NCBI RefSeq assembly: GCF_963676485.1
Contig: NZ_OY781114.1
Span: 1-64,000, forward strand
Reading direction: 5' to 3'
Source of the DNA: an uncultured Cohaesibacter sp.
Lineage (GTDB): Bacteria > Pseudomonadota > Alphaproteobacteria > Rhizobiales > Cohaesibacteraceae
Length of the DNA: 64,000 nt
A program made the translations under genes and the position numbers. This document shows, piece after piece, positions 52,054 through 58,774 of the stretch; position 1 is the first letter of the stretch; each line of letters starts with the position of its first letter. The notes beneath the pieces are model-generated. The model had not been told where the DNA came from, did no database searches, and saw only the letters and a program-made list of their open reading frames with translations.

Positions 52054-53322
52054 TCAGGCCGAAAACTGCATCAGCTTGATCGCGTCATAGTCCTGCACAC
52101 CGCCACCGACACGCTTGGTGACATAGAACAAGACATACGGCTTGGAGGAATATGGATCGCGCAAAATGCTCAAGCCAAGGCGATCAACGATGAGATAGCC
52201 GCGCTTGAAGTCGCCAAAGGCCAGAGCGCAGGCATCCGTTGCGATGTCCGGCATGTCTTCAGCTTCGGTGATGGCGTAGTTCAGCAGAGAGGCTTTGGCG
52301 CCAACGGCTGCAGGCGGCTGCCAAAGATAGTTGCCATCATTGTCCTTCAGTTTGCGAACCGTGGCCTGCGTCGTGCGGTTCATCACAAACTGGGCATTCT
52401 GGCGATAGCCTGCTTTAAGGCTGTAGATGAGATCAATGAGCGGATCACCGGGATTGTCTGTACCAAAGCCACCGGCTGTCCCTGTCGCAATAGCACCCAG
52501 CGCGCCCCAGGCCCAACTGTCTTCATCAACCACGGTTTCGGCCATGAAACCTTTTGGTTTGTTGATGCCGTCACCATTGACGAAGGCTGCACCTTCCTGT
52601 TCCGCAAAGGCGGTTTCCACTTCCGCTGCGATCCATTCGTCAACATTGATGGCTGCATCTTCCAGCAGGCTCGGGGTTGCCGCCGGCATGGCGTAGAGTT
52701 CCATCGCTGTATAGGACAGCTCGGCGAGAGATGATGCGTTGGTCTGTGGACGTGCAGCTGTTTCGCCGACCCAGCCGACTTCCGGCCCCGATTTGGCGAA
52801 CGGCTTTTTCAGAGTTGCACCAGAGATTTCACGCACATCGGCGAGACCGCGGATCGGTGAAATGGCCGCGAGGCGCCGTCCGACTTCCGCTTCAACTTGT
52901 TCCGGCACCAGATACCCACCGTCAGGATCAGAACTGATGGACATAGCCTTGGCTTCCAGATCACGCAAATCCTGTTCAACGCCTGAGCGAATGTAGCGAT
53001 TAAAGGCCGTCTTGTGTTCCATGGCGCGTGAAGTCATGAACGCAGTATTTCGCCCTGATAACATACCATCACCAAGGGAAGGACGGCGCGCCTTGAGGAT
53101 GAGATTGTCGAGCGCCGACTGCTGATCATCCAAAGCTTTGGAGATACGGTCTACCTTATGCTCAGTCAGCACATCGGAAGAGCGTTTCTCGATTTCTTCG
53201 AGGCGATCATCATTGGCGCGTTTGAAGGCTTCGAACGAGACCAGAAAGTCATCAAAGGCCGTTCCAAGTTCGCCATTGGCCATAGACTTCGTCTCAGGAG
53301 ACGGGATATTCATTTCTTTCAT
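52054..53322 (-). CDS. g5: GTA g5-like major capsid protein (HK97 fold)
   Basis: Major capsid protein of 422 residues from the ATG ending at 53322, with a helical scaffold-like N-terminal part of about 100-110 residues (ELGTAFDDFLVSFEAFKRANDDRLEEIEKRSSDVL) that the g4 protease should remove. The mature part has the HK97 pattern (SDPDGGYLVPEQVEAEVGRRL, SPIRGLADV, LAELSYTAMELYAMPAAT, AFVNGDGINKPKGFM, QFVMNRTTQATVRKLKD). Shorter N-terminal starts are possible; the longer frame adds a hydrophobic stretch unlike family members. Follows g4 by about 50 bases. Confidence 0.95.
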   Translation of the reverse strand: MKEMNIPSPETKSMANGELGTAFDDFLVSFEAFKRANDDRLEEIEKRSSDVLTEHKVDRISKALDDQQSALDNLILKARRPSLGDGMLSGRNTAFMTSRAMEHKTAFNRYIRSGVEQDLRDLEAKAMSISSDPDGGYLVPEQVEAEVGRRLAAISPIRGLADVREISGATLKKPFAKSGPEVGWVGETAARPQTNASSLAELSYTAMELYAMPAATPSLLEDAAINVDEWIAAEVETAFAEQEGAAFVNGDGINKPKGFMAETVVDEDSWAWGALGAIATGTAGGFGTDNPGDPLIDLIYSLKAGYRQNAQFVMNRTTQATVRKLKDNDGNYLWQPPAAVGAKASLLNYAITEAEDMPDIATDACALAFGDFKRGYLIVDRLGLSILRDPYSSKPYVLFYVTKRVGGGVQDYDAIKLMQFSA

Positions 53323-53374
53323 GAGAAAACTCTTTTCGTTTGAAATGAGTAAGATTGTGCGAAACAAACAAGAT

Positions 53375-54115
53375 CTAGACGTTTGCCGCCCTGAGCATGG
53401 CTCGGGTCAGTTTGCGCAAGGCTGCTAGCTCGCATGAAGGCTCAAGAAAGGCAGCGTCCTGCTTGCCACTGAGACCAGTAAGGCCATGGGCCATAAGAGC
53501 CCGGGCCTGGGAACGGCTCAGCCCAGCGTCCTGCATAAGCTTGCGTTCCAACTCTCTTTTGCTGAAGGGGGAGACATCGGGCTTGAACACAGCCCCTACT
53601 CCCAGTTCCGATTTGACAGTCGAGATGCGTGCATCTGGCTGCATTGGGAATGTCACGATAGAAATCTCCCAAAGATCCAGCTCCAGCAAATGCCGAATGC
53701 CACTCTTGGGATCCTTGCGCCCGCGCACTGTGCGAAAGCCAATCGAAAGGCCATCCAGAATGCCGGCCTTCATCATCGAGAGGATTTCACGCGCCTTGGT
53801 AACTTCGGTCGCTAATTTGCCACGTACGAAAAGCCCCTTGCAGTCTTCCCGGATTGTCAGCCACTGGCCGACAGGCTGGGCCGGATCGTGCTGATAAAGC
53901 AGCTTGATCCCTTCCAGCCCGCGTTCCCCAAGGCTCTTGGCAAAGGCACCCTGCCGGATGACATCATGGCCCAGATCTTCCCTGTCGAACAAGCAGGCAT
54001 AGCCTTCAAACAGCCCGTCATCATTGACAACATCCAGAGCGGAAGGCAGTGCCTTTTTTTCTGTGTCGAGGTTCGCGCAATGTTTGGCTACGTTATAGAT
54101 ATCCAGATTTTTCAT
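53375..54115 (-). CDS. g4: GTA g4-like prohead protease (HK97 family)
   Basis: Protease of 246 residues that processes the capsid protein during assembly. It belongs to the assemblin-like HK97 prohead protease group: F-E-G-Y-A-x-L-F, YQHDPAQPVG with H76, GLSIGF with S124, and EISIVTFPMQPDA. The C-terminal extension of about 80 residues (KRELERKLMQDAGLSRSQARALMAHGLTGL) is longer than a minimal protease and common in the GTA group. The start ATG has only a weak ribosome site. It precedes g5. Confidence 0.93.
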   Translation of the reverse strand: MKNLDIYNVAKHCANLDTEKKALPSALDVVNDDGLFEGYACLFDREDLGHDVIRQGAFAKSLGERGLEGIKLLYQHDPAQPVGQWLTIREDCKGLFVRGKLATEVTKAREILSMMKAGILDGLSIGFRTVRGRKDPKSGIRHLLELDLWEISIVTFPMQPDARISTVKSELGVGAVFKPDVSPFSKRELERKLMQDAGLSRSQARALMAHGLTGLSGKQDAAFLEPSCELAALRKLTRAMLRAANV

Positions 54116-54132
54116 AAGCTTGTATCTATTGT

Positions 54133-54243
54133 TTACATTGATGTTGAAATGAGGCGGATGCGGGCTACTGGCTCGTGGCCCAGATGCGCCTCTAAGGAGC
54201 GAGAGAAGCGGGCAAAGACTTCCTTGTGATCCGGCGGTTCCAT
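54133..54243 (-). CDS. Possible 36-residue small gene between g3.5 and g4
   Basis: A short open frame (MEPPDHKEVFARFSRSLEA type helix, ending in T-S-M) fills the otherwise empty 160-base gap between g3.5 and g4 and has GGGG upstream of its ATG. There is no family support. The sequence looks like a normal amphipathic helix, but so short a frame can arise by chance. Confidence 0.25.
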   Translation of the reverse strand: MEPPDHKEVFARFSRSLEAHLGHEPVARIRLISTSM

Positions 54244-54274
54244 AACGCCCCAGAGTGCCTTGAATGCTAGTTTC

Positions 54275-54454
54275 CTATTCCAAGAGACTTGTGAGCCGAG
54301 CGATTTCCTCGACAAAATCTTGAAAGCGCTTATTGGATGCGGCCTGTTCACGCAGGCTCCAGACGAGCAGGCCACTTGCTGCGCTTGCCCAAAGAAAGAG
54401 CGCGACATGAGCCAGATCTCCTTTTGTTGCAAAAATCTGCAAAGCGTCTGCCAC
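54275..54454 (-). CDS. g3.5: GTA g3.5-like small protein
   Basis: Small protein of 59 residues. The best start is a GTG (complement of 54454) one base after the portal stop, preceded by AAGGAGGGAAG, a near-perfect ribosome site; a longer frame overlapping portal is less likely. It contains one membrane segment (HVALFLWASAASGLLVWSL) and a helical end (LREQAASNKRFQDFVEEIARL). The pattern D-L-A-H-x-A-L-F-L-W-A followed by L-R-E-x-A-A-S-N-x-R-F matches the protein between portal and protease in RcGTA-type clusters. Its role there is unclear. Confidence 0.8.
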   Translation of the reverse strand: MADALQIFATKGDLAHVALFLWASAASGLLVWSLREQAASNKRFQDFVEEIARLTSLLE

Positions 54455-54455
54455 A

Positions 54456-55730
54456 TCACTTCCCTCCTTCACCTGCGATACCATCAGGACCAACACTTTC
54501 GTCAATCGGGCTATAGCCAACTGCGGTGCGCTTTTCGTTTTCCGTTAGGAAAGAGGCATTGCCGACCCGGTTCCAGAGAGCTTCCCGCTCGCTTGCCAAG
54601 GCGGAAATGAGATCAAGATCGATTTTCAAATCAAATGGTTCGCCATAAGCGGGCGAAAGCCAACGGGCGATATTTTGCAGGCAGCGACTGGCCAGTGGTA
54701 ATACCGTCTGGCGCCAGAAAGCCCTATTTGCTTCGGCATAATTGGAATAGGTGTTATCGCCCGGAATACCGAGCAACATGGGCGGTACGCCGAAGGCCAG
54801 AGCGATCTCACGGGCGGCGCTATTCTTGGCGTCGATGAAATCCATATCGCGCGGCGACAGGCTCATGCTCTTCCAGTCAAGACCACCTTCAAGAAGCAGA
54901 GGGCGACCCGCATTCATTGCGCCCTGATAGCCGTCTTCCAGTTCTTTTTTGAGGCGCTCGAACTGCTCGTCAGTCAGGTTCCCGGCTTCGGATGCGGCAT
55001 AAACCAGTGCGCCGGATGGACGTGCGGAATTGTCCAGCAATGCCTTGTTCCAGCTAGCGGCTGCGTTATGCACATCAAGGCTCGTCTGCGCCGCTTGCAG
55101 TGGACTCAGACCGTAATGATCATCATGCGGATGAAAAAGGGTGATATGCAGGATGGGCGGCACAAGCGTGCCCTCTTCATTCTGATGGAACCGAACAGCC
55201 TTGTTGCCAATGGTGTAATCATAGGCATCAGGCCAGCCGTTCGGCCCGGGCACCACTTTCATCCGGTCGGGACGCAAACAATGCAGCTCCCTCAGGCTGC
55301 TCGCGCCGAAAACGGCCTCGACATAGGCATTGCCGGAAACGAGCAAATGACCATACAGGCTTTCAAGCCATGTCGCGCCATCCTGTCGCTCATTCGGATG
55401 ATGCAAAAGATCAAGCACCGGATGCTCGGTGAGCCGTTCCCCTTTGGTAAGGCAGTAGACTGTAGCAGAGGCCGCCGCTTCAGAGATCATCCGGATAGAC
55501 CGATAGACAATCGGGTTGCGTGCATAGCCTTGCAGAGCCAGTGCCCCGTAATCTCGGGGTGTCCAGCGCGGGCGTCCTGTCTGATGCACAGATATGAGGG
55601 CGCCAGTCCGAGAGCTTTTGCCTTCCAGGTCGCCCGTATCAGAGCCGCCAGGATTGGGTGCGTTTGACTGGGAGGAGTGAATTTGAGGCGAGCGCGAACG
55701 CGCCGGCCCTTTCAAGGTCCAGCGAAGCAT
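54456..55730 (-). CDS. g3: GTA g3-like portal protein
   Basis: HK97-type portal of 424 residues forming the ring through which DNA enters and leaves the head. Diagnostic segments: GYARNPIVYRSIRMISEAAAS, RQDGATWLESLYGHLLVSGNAYVE, LHCLRPDRMKVV, HDDHYGLSPLQAAQTSLDVHNAA, GVPPMLLGIPGDNTYSNYAEANRAFW. N-terminal 45 residues are rich in S, P and G and look disordered. It lies 24 bases after the terminase stop and its own stop is followed at once by g3.5. Confidence 0.96.
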   Translation of the reverse strand: MLRWTLKGPARSRSPQIHSSQSNAPNPGGSDTGDLEGKSSRTGALISVHQTGRPRWTPRDYGALALQGYARNPIVYRSIRMISEAAASATVYCLTKGERLTEHPVLDLLHHPNERQDGATWLESLYGHLLVSGNAYVEAVFGASSLRELHCLRPDRMKVVPGPNGWPDAYDYTIGNKAVRFHQNEEGTLVPPILHITLFHPHDDHYGLSPLQAAQTSLDVHNAAASWNKALLDNSARPSGALVYAASEAGNLTDEQFERLKKELEDGYQGAMNAGRPLLLEGGLDWKSMSLSPRDMDFIDAKNSAAREIALAFGVPPMLLGIPGDNTYSNYAEANRAFWRQTVLPLASRCLQNIARWLSPAYGEPFDLKIDLDLISALASEREALWNRVGNASFLTENEKRTAVGYSPIDESVGPDGIAGEGGK

Positions 55731-55753
55731 ATGCTTCTTCCTTTCTTGCAGTG

Positions 55754-57052
55754 TCAGATTGCCCGCACTTTCGGTTGAGATCGATCACTCAGGCAGAGAT
55801 GCGTCACAGCCCAAACCATGGCATCAAGCCTGTCGGGGCTCTTTCCAGACGTCAGACCATCAAGCCCGAAGTCACACATTTCGTCTTCCAGTTCGGCCAT
55901 ATTGCCCACATGACGCACCCTGCCCTGCTCATAAAGAGCGCTAACAGGTTCTGCGCGGAGATACTTTCCACGGGTCGCGCGCACCGGACGCACAGGTACG
56001 GTTGCATCGATATTGCCAAGAATAGTGGTCACCATCTCGCCCCCCTGATTGACTTCGGCCACGACACAATCAGCTTCGAAGCGATTGTAGAGCGCGATGG
56101 CCTTGTTGGCCCATGCTGTCGGGCTCGCGTTGGCGAGCGTGCTATCCCTTAAAATATAACACAGCCCCTCTGCATCGAGCCCGGCGACAACAAGCCCGCA
56201 GGCATCGGCGCTTTTACCTGATGTCGCAGGCGGGTCGATGGCGACCACAATCCGGCTGAGGATCGCGGGAGGATCATCGATCCTCAGCCGGTCGAGCTGA
56301 TCGCGCTTCCAAAGCGCATCGGCCCTGTCTTCAATCAATTCCCCGTCCAGTTCCTGTCGTCCAAGGCGCGAGCCTTCATAACGGCGCACGATGGTATCCA
56401 GAAACCCCGGTGCCAGGTTTGCCAGATTGGCCCGCGTGGGTGCGTGGCTGATGGCGACAGATGGGTCTGCCATCAGTCTCTTGAGCAAGGGCGTTGGCTT
56501 GGGCGTTGTCGTTAAAATCTGACGCGGCTTCTGGCCTAGGCGCAGGCCAAACTGAAGCATATCCCAAGTGGCTTCTGCATGACGCCATTTGGCCAGTTCA
56601 TCGCCCCATGCCGCATCAAACTGCGGCCCCCTGAGGCTTTCCGGATCTTCGGCTGAAAAAATCTGCGCAACCGCGCCATTCGGCCATTCCAGCCTGCGCC
56701 GTGAAGGTCGCCAGTTGGGCCGGTCCCGAGTGTCATGAATGGCCAGCAAGCCGGAAACGCCTTCCACCATGACATCACGGGCATCCTGCAAGGTTTCCCC
56801 TATCAGAGCGATGCGTCCATAGGGCTGGGTGGCGAAGGGCATCCGACCCTGCACCAGTGCCTTGACCCATTCTGCCCCGGTGCGTGTTTTTCCAGCACCG
56901 CGCCCACCAAGGACCAGCCAGGAGATCCAGTCCCCCTCGGGAGGCAACTGGTCCGGCCGAGCCCAGAGTTCCCAATCATAAACAAGCCGCCGTAGCTCAT
57001 TGGGTGTCAGGCTCGCCAGAAAGCTCGTTTGTAGATCCTTGCTTGAGTCCAT
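55754..57052 (-). CDS. g2: GTA g2-like large terminase
   Basis: DNA-packaging motor of about 432 residues. Walker A GGRGAGKTRTG at about 49-59, Walker B-like acidic pair D151-E152 in AAWGDELAKW, and a C-terminal RNase H-type nuclease with acidic residues in VVAIDPPATSGKSADACG and VAEVNQGGEMV. I start at the ATG ending at 57052, which gives the usual opening (SFLASLTPNELRRLVYDWELWARPDQLPP) and overlaps g1 by 56 bases; a longer frame to 57154 overlaps g1 by 158 bases and lacks family resemblance. RcGTA-type terminases package headful fragments of host DNA without sequence preference. Confidence 0.95.
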   Translation of the reverse strand: MDSSKDLQTSFLASLTPNELRRLVYDWELWARPDQLPPEGDWISWLVLGGRGAGKTRTGAEWVKALVQGRMPFATQPYGRIALIGETLQDARDVMVEGVSGLLAIHDTRDRPNWRPSRRRLEWPNGAVAQIFSAEDPESLRGPQFDAAWGDELAKWRHAEATWDMLQFGLRLGQKPRQILTTTPKPTPLLKRLMADPSVAISHAPTRANLANLAPGFLDTIVRRYEGSRLGRQELDGELIEDRADALWKRDQLDRLRIDDPPAILSRIVVAIDPPATSGKSADACGLVVAGLDAEGLCYILRDSTLANASPTAWANKAIALYNRFEADCVVAEVNQGGEMVTTILGNIDATVPVRPVRATRGKYLRAEPVSALYEQGRVRHVGNMAELEDEMCDFGLDGLTSGKSPDRLDAMVWAVTHLCLSDRSQPKVRAI

Positions 57053-57578
57053 CAAGGCGGCGCGCAAGCTCTTCGCGGAGGAGGTCAAGGGTACCTGCAT
57101 CCTCGTCTCGGTCTTCCCCATCACTGCCCTCTTTCTTTGCGTCATCCTGATCAACCCCTTGCGGATTCAGCTCCATAATCTTGTCAAGCGTGCGAGCTAT
57201 CGTGCCGAGCATGCGGGCTTCCTTTTCATCAAATGCGGCACTGCCATTTTGCAACTGCTGTTCGAGATGGCGAATTTGCTGGTCCGTTGCATGATAAAGC
57301 CGCCGGACCATGGCAAGATGATCAATCGATGTCTCCGACGCGTCTGAAGGCAGCCGGGATAAAGACCGAGCGGTTACAGCATTAACAGGGGCAACTTTTT
57401 GTGAGCCCCCCTCTTTCGATGCTCTTCTCGACTGCTCCCAGATTTTTCGCCTCTTTCTCAGAGTGGCAACGCTGATGCCATGGACGGCAGCAATTGCCGA
57501 GAAAGAGGATCGATCCCTTTTCTCGCAATCAATGCGAATGGCCTTCCAGTCCGGCTGCTTTGACTGTTTCTTTGACAT
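56997..57578 (-). CDS. g1: GTA g1-like small terminase / DNA-recognition protein
   Basis: First gene of the cluster, 193 residues from the ATG ending at 57578 (AGGA upstream). The N-terminus has a small-terminase helix-turn-helix (FSAIAAVHGISVATLRKRRKIWEQSRR). The centre (HLAMVRRLYHATDQQIRHLEQQL, RMLGTIARTLDKIMELN) is a coiled oligomerisation region, and the C-terminus is acidic and ends in LREELARRLDGLKQ. It precedes and overlaps the large terminase. RcGTA g1 is shorter, but the place and helix-turn-helix support a small-terminase role. Confidence 0.85.
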   Translation of the reverse strand: MSKKQSKQPDWKAIRIDCEKRDRSSFSAIAAVHGISVATLRKRRKIWEQSRRASKEGGSQKVAPVNAVTARSLSRLPSDASETSIDHLAMVRRLYHATDQQIRHLEQQLQNGSAAFDEKEARMLGTIARTLDKIMELNPQGVDQDDAKKEGSDGEDRDEDAGTLDLLREELARRLDGLKQGSTNELSGEPDTQ

Positions 57579-57612
57579 GCCTGTTCCTGATTGGTCAGTT
57601 AAAAATGGCCCG

Positions 57613-57673
57613 CGAGAATACCGTTGGACCATTCAAGCGCCGCACTTATTCTCGGGGCGCTTGAATGGTCCAA
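57613..57673 (-). repeat. Perfect 18-bp inverted repeat with an overlapping alternative 8-bp pairing, before g1
   Basis: TTGGACCATTCAAGCGCC (57624-57641) and its exact reverse complement (57656-57673) are separated by 14 bases. The spacer contains TATTCTCG (57647-57654), whose complement CGAGAATA stands at 57613-57620, just outside the first arm. In RNA the 18-bp hairpin and the 8-bp pairing compete, since the join between them is too short for both. In DNA it is a candidate operator. It lies 46-95 bases before the g1 start. Confidence 0.85.
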
Positions 57674-57702
57674 ACCGGCCTTACTGGACATTTGCAAAAG
57701 CA

Positions 57703-57818
57703 TAAAAAAAAGCCGCTGCGGCGAACCGAGCGGCTGATGACTTTTATGGACTGGCAAGCCCACGAATAAACATAACACTGTCGGAGGGAGCAAAAGTTGC
57801 TCACACCTTTCCGACTGT
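57703..57818 (-). ncRNA. Candidate small RNA upstream of the GTA cluster
   Basis: On the minus strand a promoter (TTGACC at 57853-57848, 17 bases, TACATA at 57830-57825) is followed by a double hairpin (outer GTCGGA/TCCGAC, 57815-57780; inner GAGCAA-CTT-TTGCTC, 57802-57788) containing CTCCCTCC, an anti-Shine-Dalgarno-like run. About 50 unstructured bases and a strong terminator follow (57735-57711, then T8). Length would be about 116 bases. No coding frame is present. It could be an independent regulator or a leader that is usually terminated before the GTA genes. Confidence 0.5.
57711..57735 (-). terminator. Intrinsic terminator with T8 tail
   Basis: Arms AGCCGCT and AGCGGCT (7 bp) with an 11-base loop. 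On the minus strand the stem is followed by eight T bases. It isolates the GTA cluster from upstream minus-strand transcription or ends the candidate small RNA. Confidence 0.88.
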
Positions 57819-57934
57819 AGCTAATATGTACCTCAGGACCGTTCGCAGGTCAAGAGACTTTCTTGTTAAAGTTGTATTTTTCTATTTATAATTGTATTAT
57901 GTTAGAGTTTTCAGCACCTTGCTGCAGGGAAATC

Positions 57935-58471
57935 TTACTTGTGGTCGCGGTTCAACACGACAGGCTCATCATCGGGGTCCTCGCCGGGCCAGCTGGCCAG
58001 ATGATCTTCATAATCTTCCACTTCCATCCCCTCTTCCGAGACAACACGACCACGAACAGAAATGCCTGCCTTGTGAATCGTATCGGGATCACCCGATACC
58101 AGCGGATGCCACCAGTAAAGATCATATCCCTCTTCAAGCAGCCGATAGGCGCAGGTTGGCGGCAGCCATGAGATGGAAGCCACCTTTTCGGCGTCCAGCG
58201 GAACGCAATCGGGAATTGTCGCCAATCGATTGTGATAGTCCTTGCATCGGCAGCTATCGGAATCCAGCAAACTGCAGGAAACATTGGTCCAGATGATTTC
58301 GCCCGTATCCCAGTCTTCCAGCTTGTTCAAGCAACAACGGGCACAGCCATCGCAAAGCGACTCCCACTCCGCTTTGCTCATTTCATCGAGCCTCTTTACC
58401 TGCCAGAAGGGCTTTTCATATTCAGCGGTCGGATCGACTGTGGCGATAAGGTCCGGTTTCTTGTCGGTCAT
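57935..58471 (-). CDS. YcgN-family cysteine-cluster protein (UPF0260)
   Basis: Protein of 178 residues from the ATG ending at 58471 (AAGGG upstream), with the UPF0260/YcgN pattern: [28 protein letters not shown], then [22 protein letters not shown], and [11 protein letters not shown], followed by WWHPLVSGD. The eight or so conserved cysteines suggest metal or iron-sulfur binding. Relatives belong to the CxxCxxCC zinc/iron-chelating cluster group. Function is unknown. It marks the start of ordinary chromosome to the right of the GTA cluster. Confidence 0.93.
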   Translation of the reverse strand: MTDKKPDLIATVDPTAEYEKPFWQVKRLDEMSKAEWESLCDGCARCCLNKLEDWDTGEIIWTNVSCSLLDSDSCRCKDYHNRLATIPDCVPLDAEKVASISWLPPTCAYRLLEEGYDLYWWHPLVSGDPDTIHKAGISVRGRVVSEEGMEVEDYEDHLASWPGEDPDDEPVVLNRDHK

Positions 58472-58774
58472 TCTTTTGGCCCTTGTTGGCATTTGGCAGC
58501 ACCGCAGGGCACTACAGCTGGTCTCGTTCGGGTTTGAGCAATTCAGGTGAATAGTTTATAACTTCATCTTGCCCGCGTTCATTTGATCTGTCGACCATTG
58601 GAGATTGGTTCGTCAAGTCTTGTCTGACATCGGGAACGATTATTCTGGCAAGTGCCCTAATTCTGAGACCCAATAAACTAAAATTTATGCCAGGCTCGGG
58701 ACTTGCTTCTTGAAGAGCATTGGCTAACAAAGTATTGCTAGTCCCATCCAATTCAGAGACAAAGTGTCAGCGCC
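58472..58774. other. 303-base divergent gap with no clear signal
   Basis: This separates the divergent YcgN-family and penicillin-binding protein genes. An 80-codon frame on the minus strand lacks a ribosome site and is not supported. I see no terminator, and no promoter hexamers strong enough to name. Confidence 0.3.

Larger units (their letters stand above)
41691..57578 (-). mobile_element. RcGTA-like gene transfer agent cluster plus adjoining lysis-type cassette
   Basis: Seventeen or more consecutive minus-strand genes follow the order of the Rhodobacter capsulatus GTA: g1, g2 (large terminase), g3 (portal), g3.5, g4 (protease), g5 (capsid), g6, g7, g8, g9, g10, g10.1, g11, g12, g13, g14, g15. 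All structural frames are open and of family-typical length. No integrase, repressor, replication gene or attachment site is visible, which argues against a prophage. After g15 come three small genes of phage lysis type, which in R. capsulatus are not at this place. Particles of this type package random host DNA. Whether this copy is active is not shown by sequence. Confidence 0.85.
57579..57934. other. 356-base non-coding region upstream of the GTA cluster
   Basis: No open frame here looks coding. The stretch holds an 18-bp inverted repeat (57624-57673), a terminator (57711-57735), a double hairpin (57780-57815) and a good promoter (57825-57853), each listed on its own. It is the only sizeable gap between the cluster and the YcgN-family gene and so is probably the control region of the GTA cluster. 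Confidence 0.7.

Noticed and set aside
41691-57578. Interpretation as a complete temperate prophage
   Set aside because: No integrase, excisionase, repressor, replication gene or flanking repeat is visible, and the order is that of RcGTA.
57613-57673. H-type pseudoknot formed by the inverted repeat and the 8-bp pairing together
   Set aside because: Only three bases join the 3' arm to the second pairing partner, too short to span an 18-bp stem; the two pairings are better seen as alternatives.
58512-58751. 80-codon minus-strand frame between the YcgN-family and penicillin-binding protein genes
   Set aside because: No ribosome site and no recognisable pattern.
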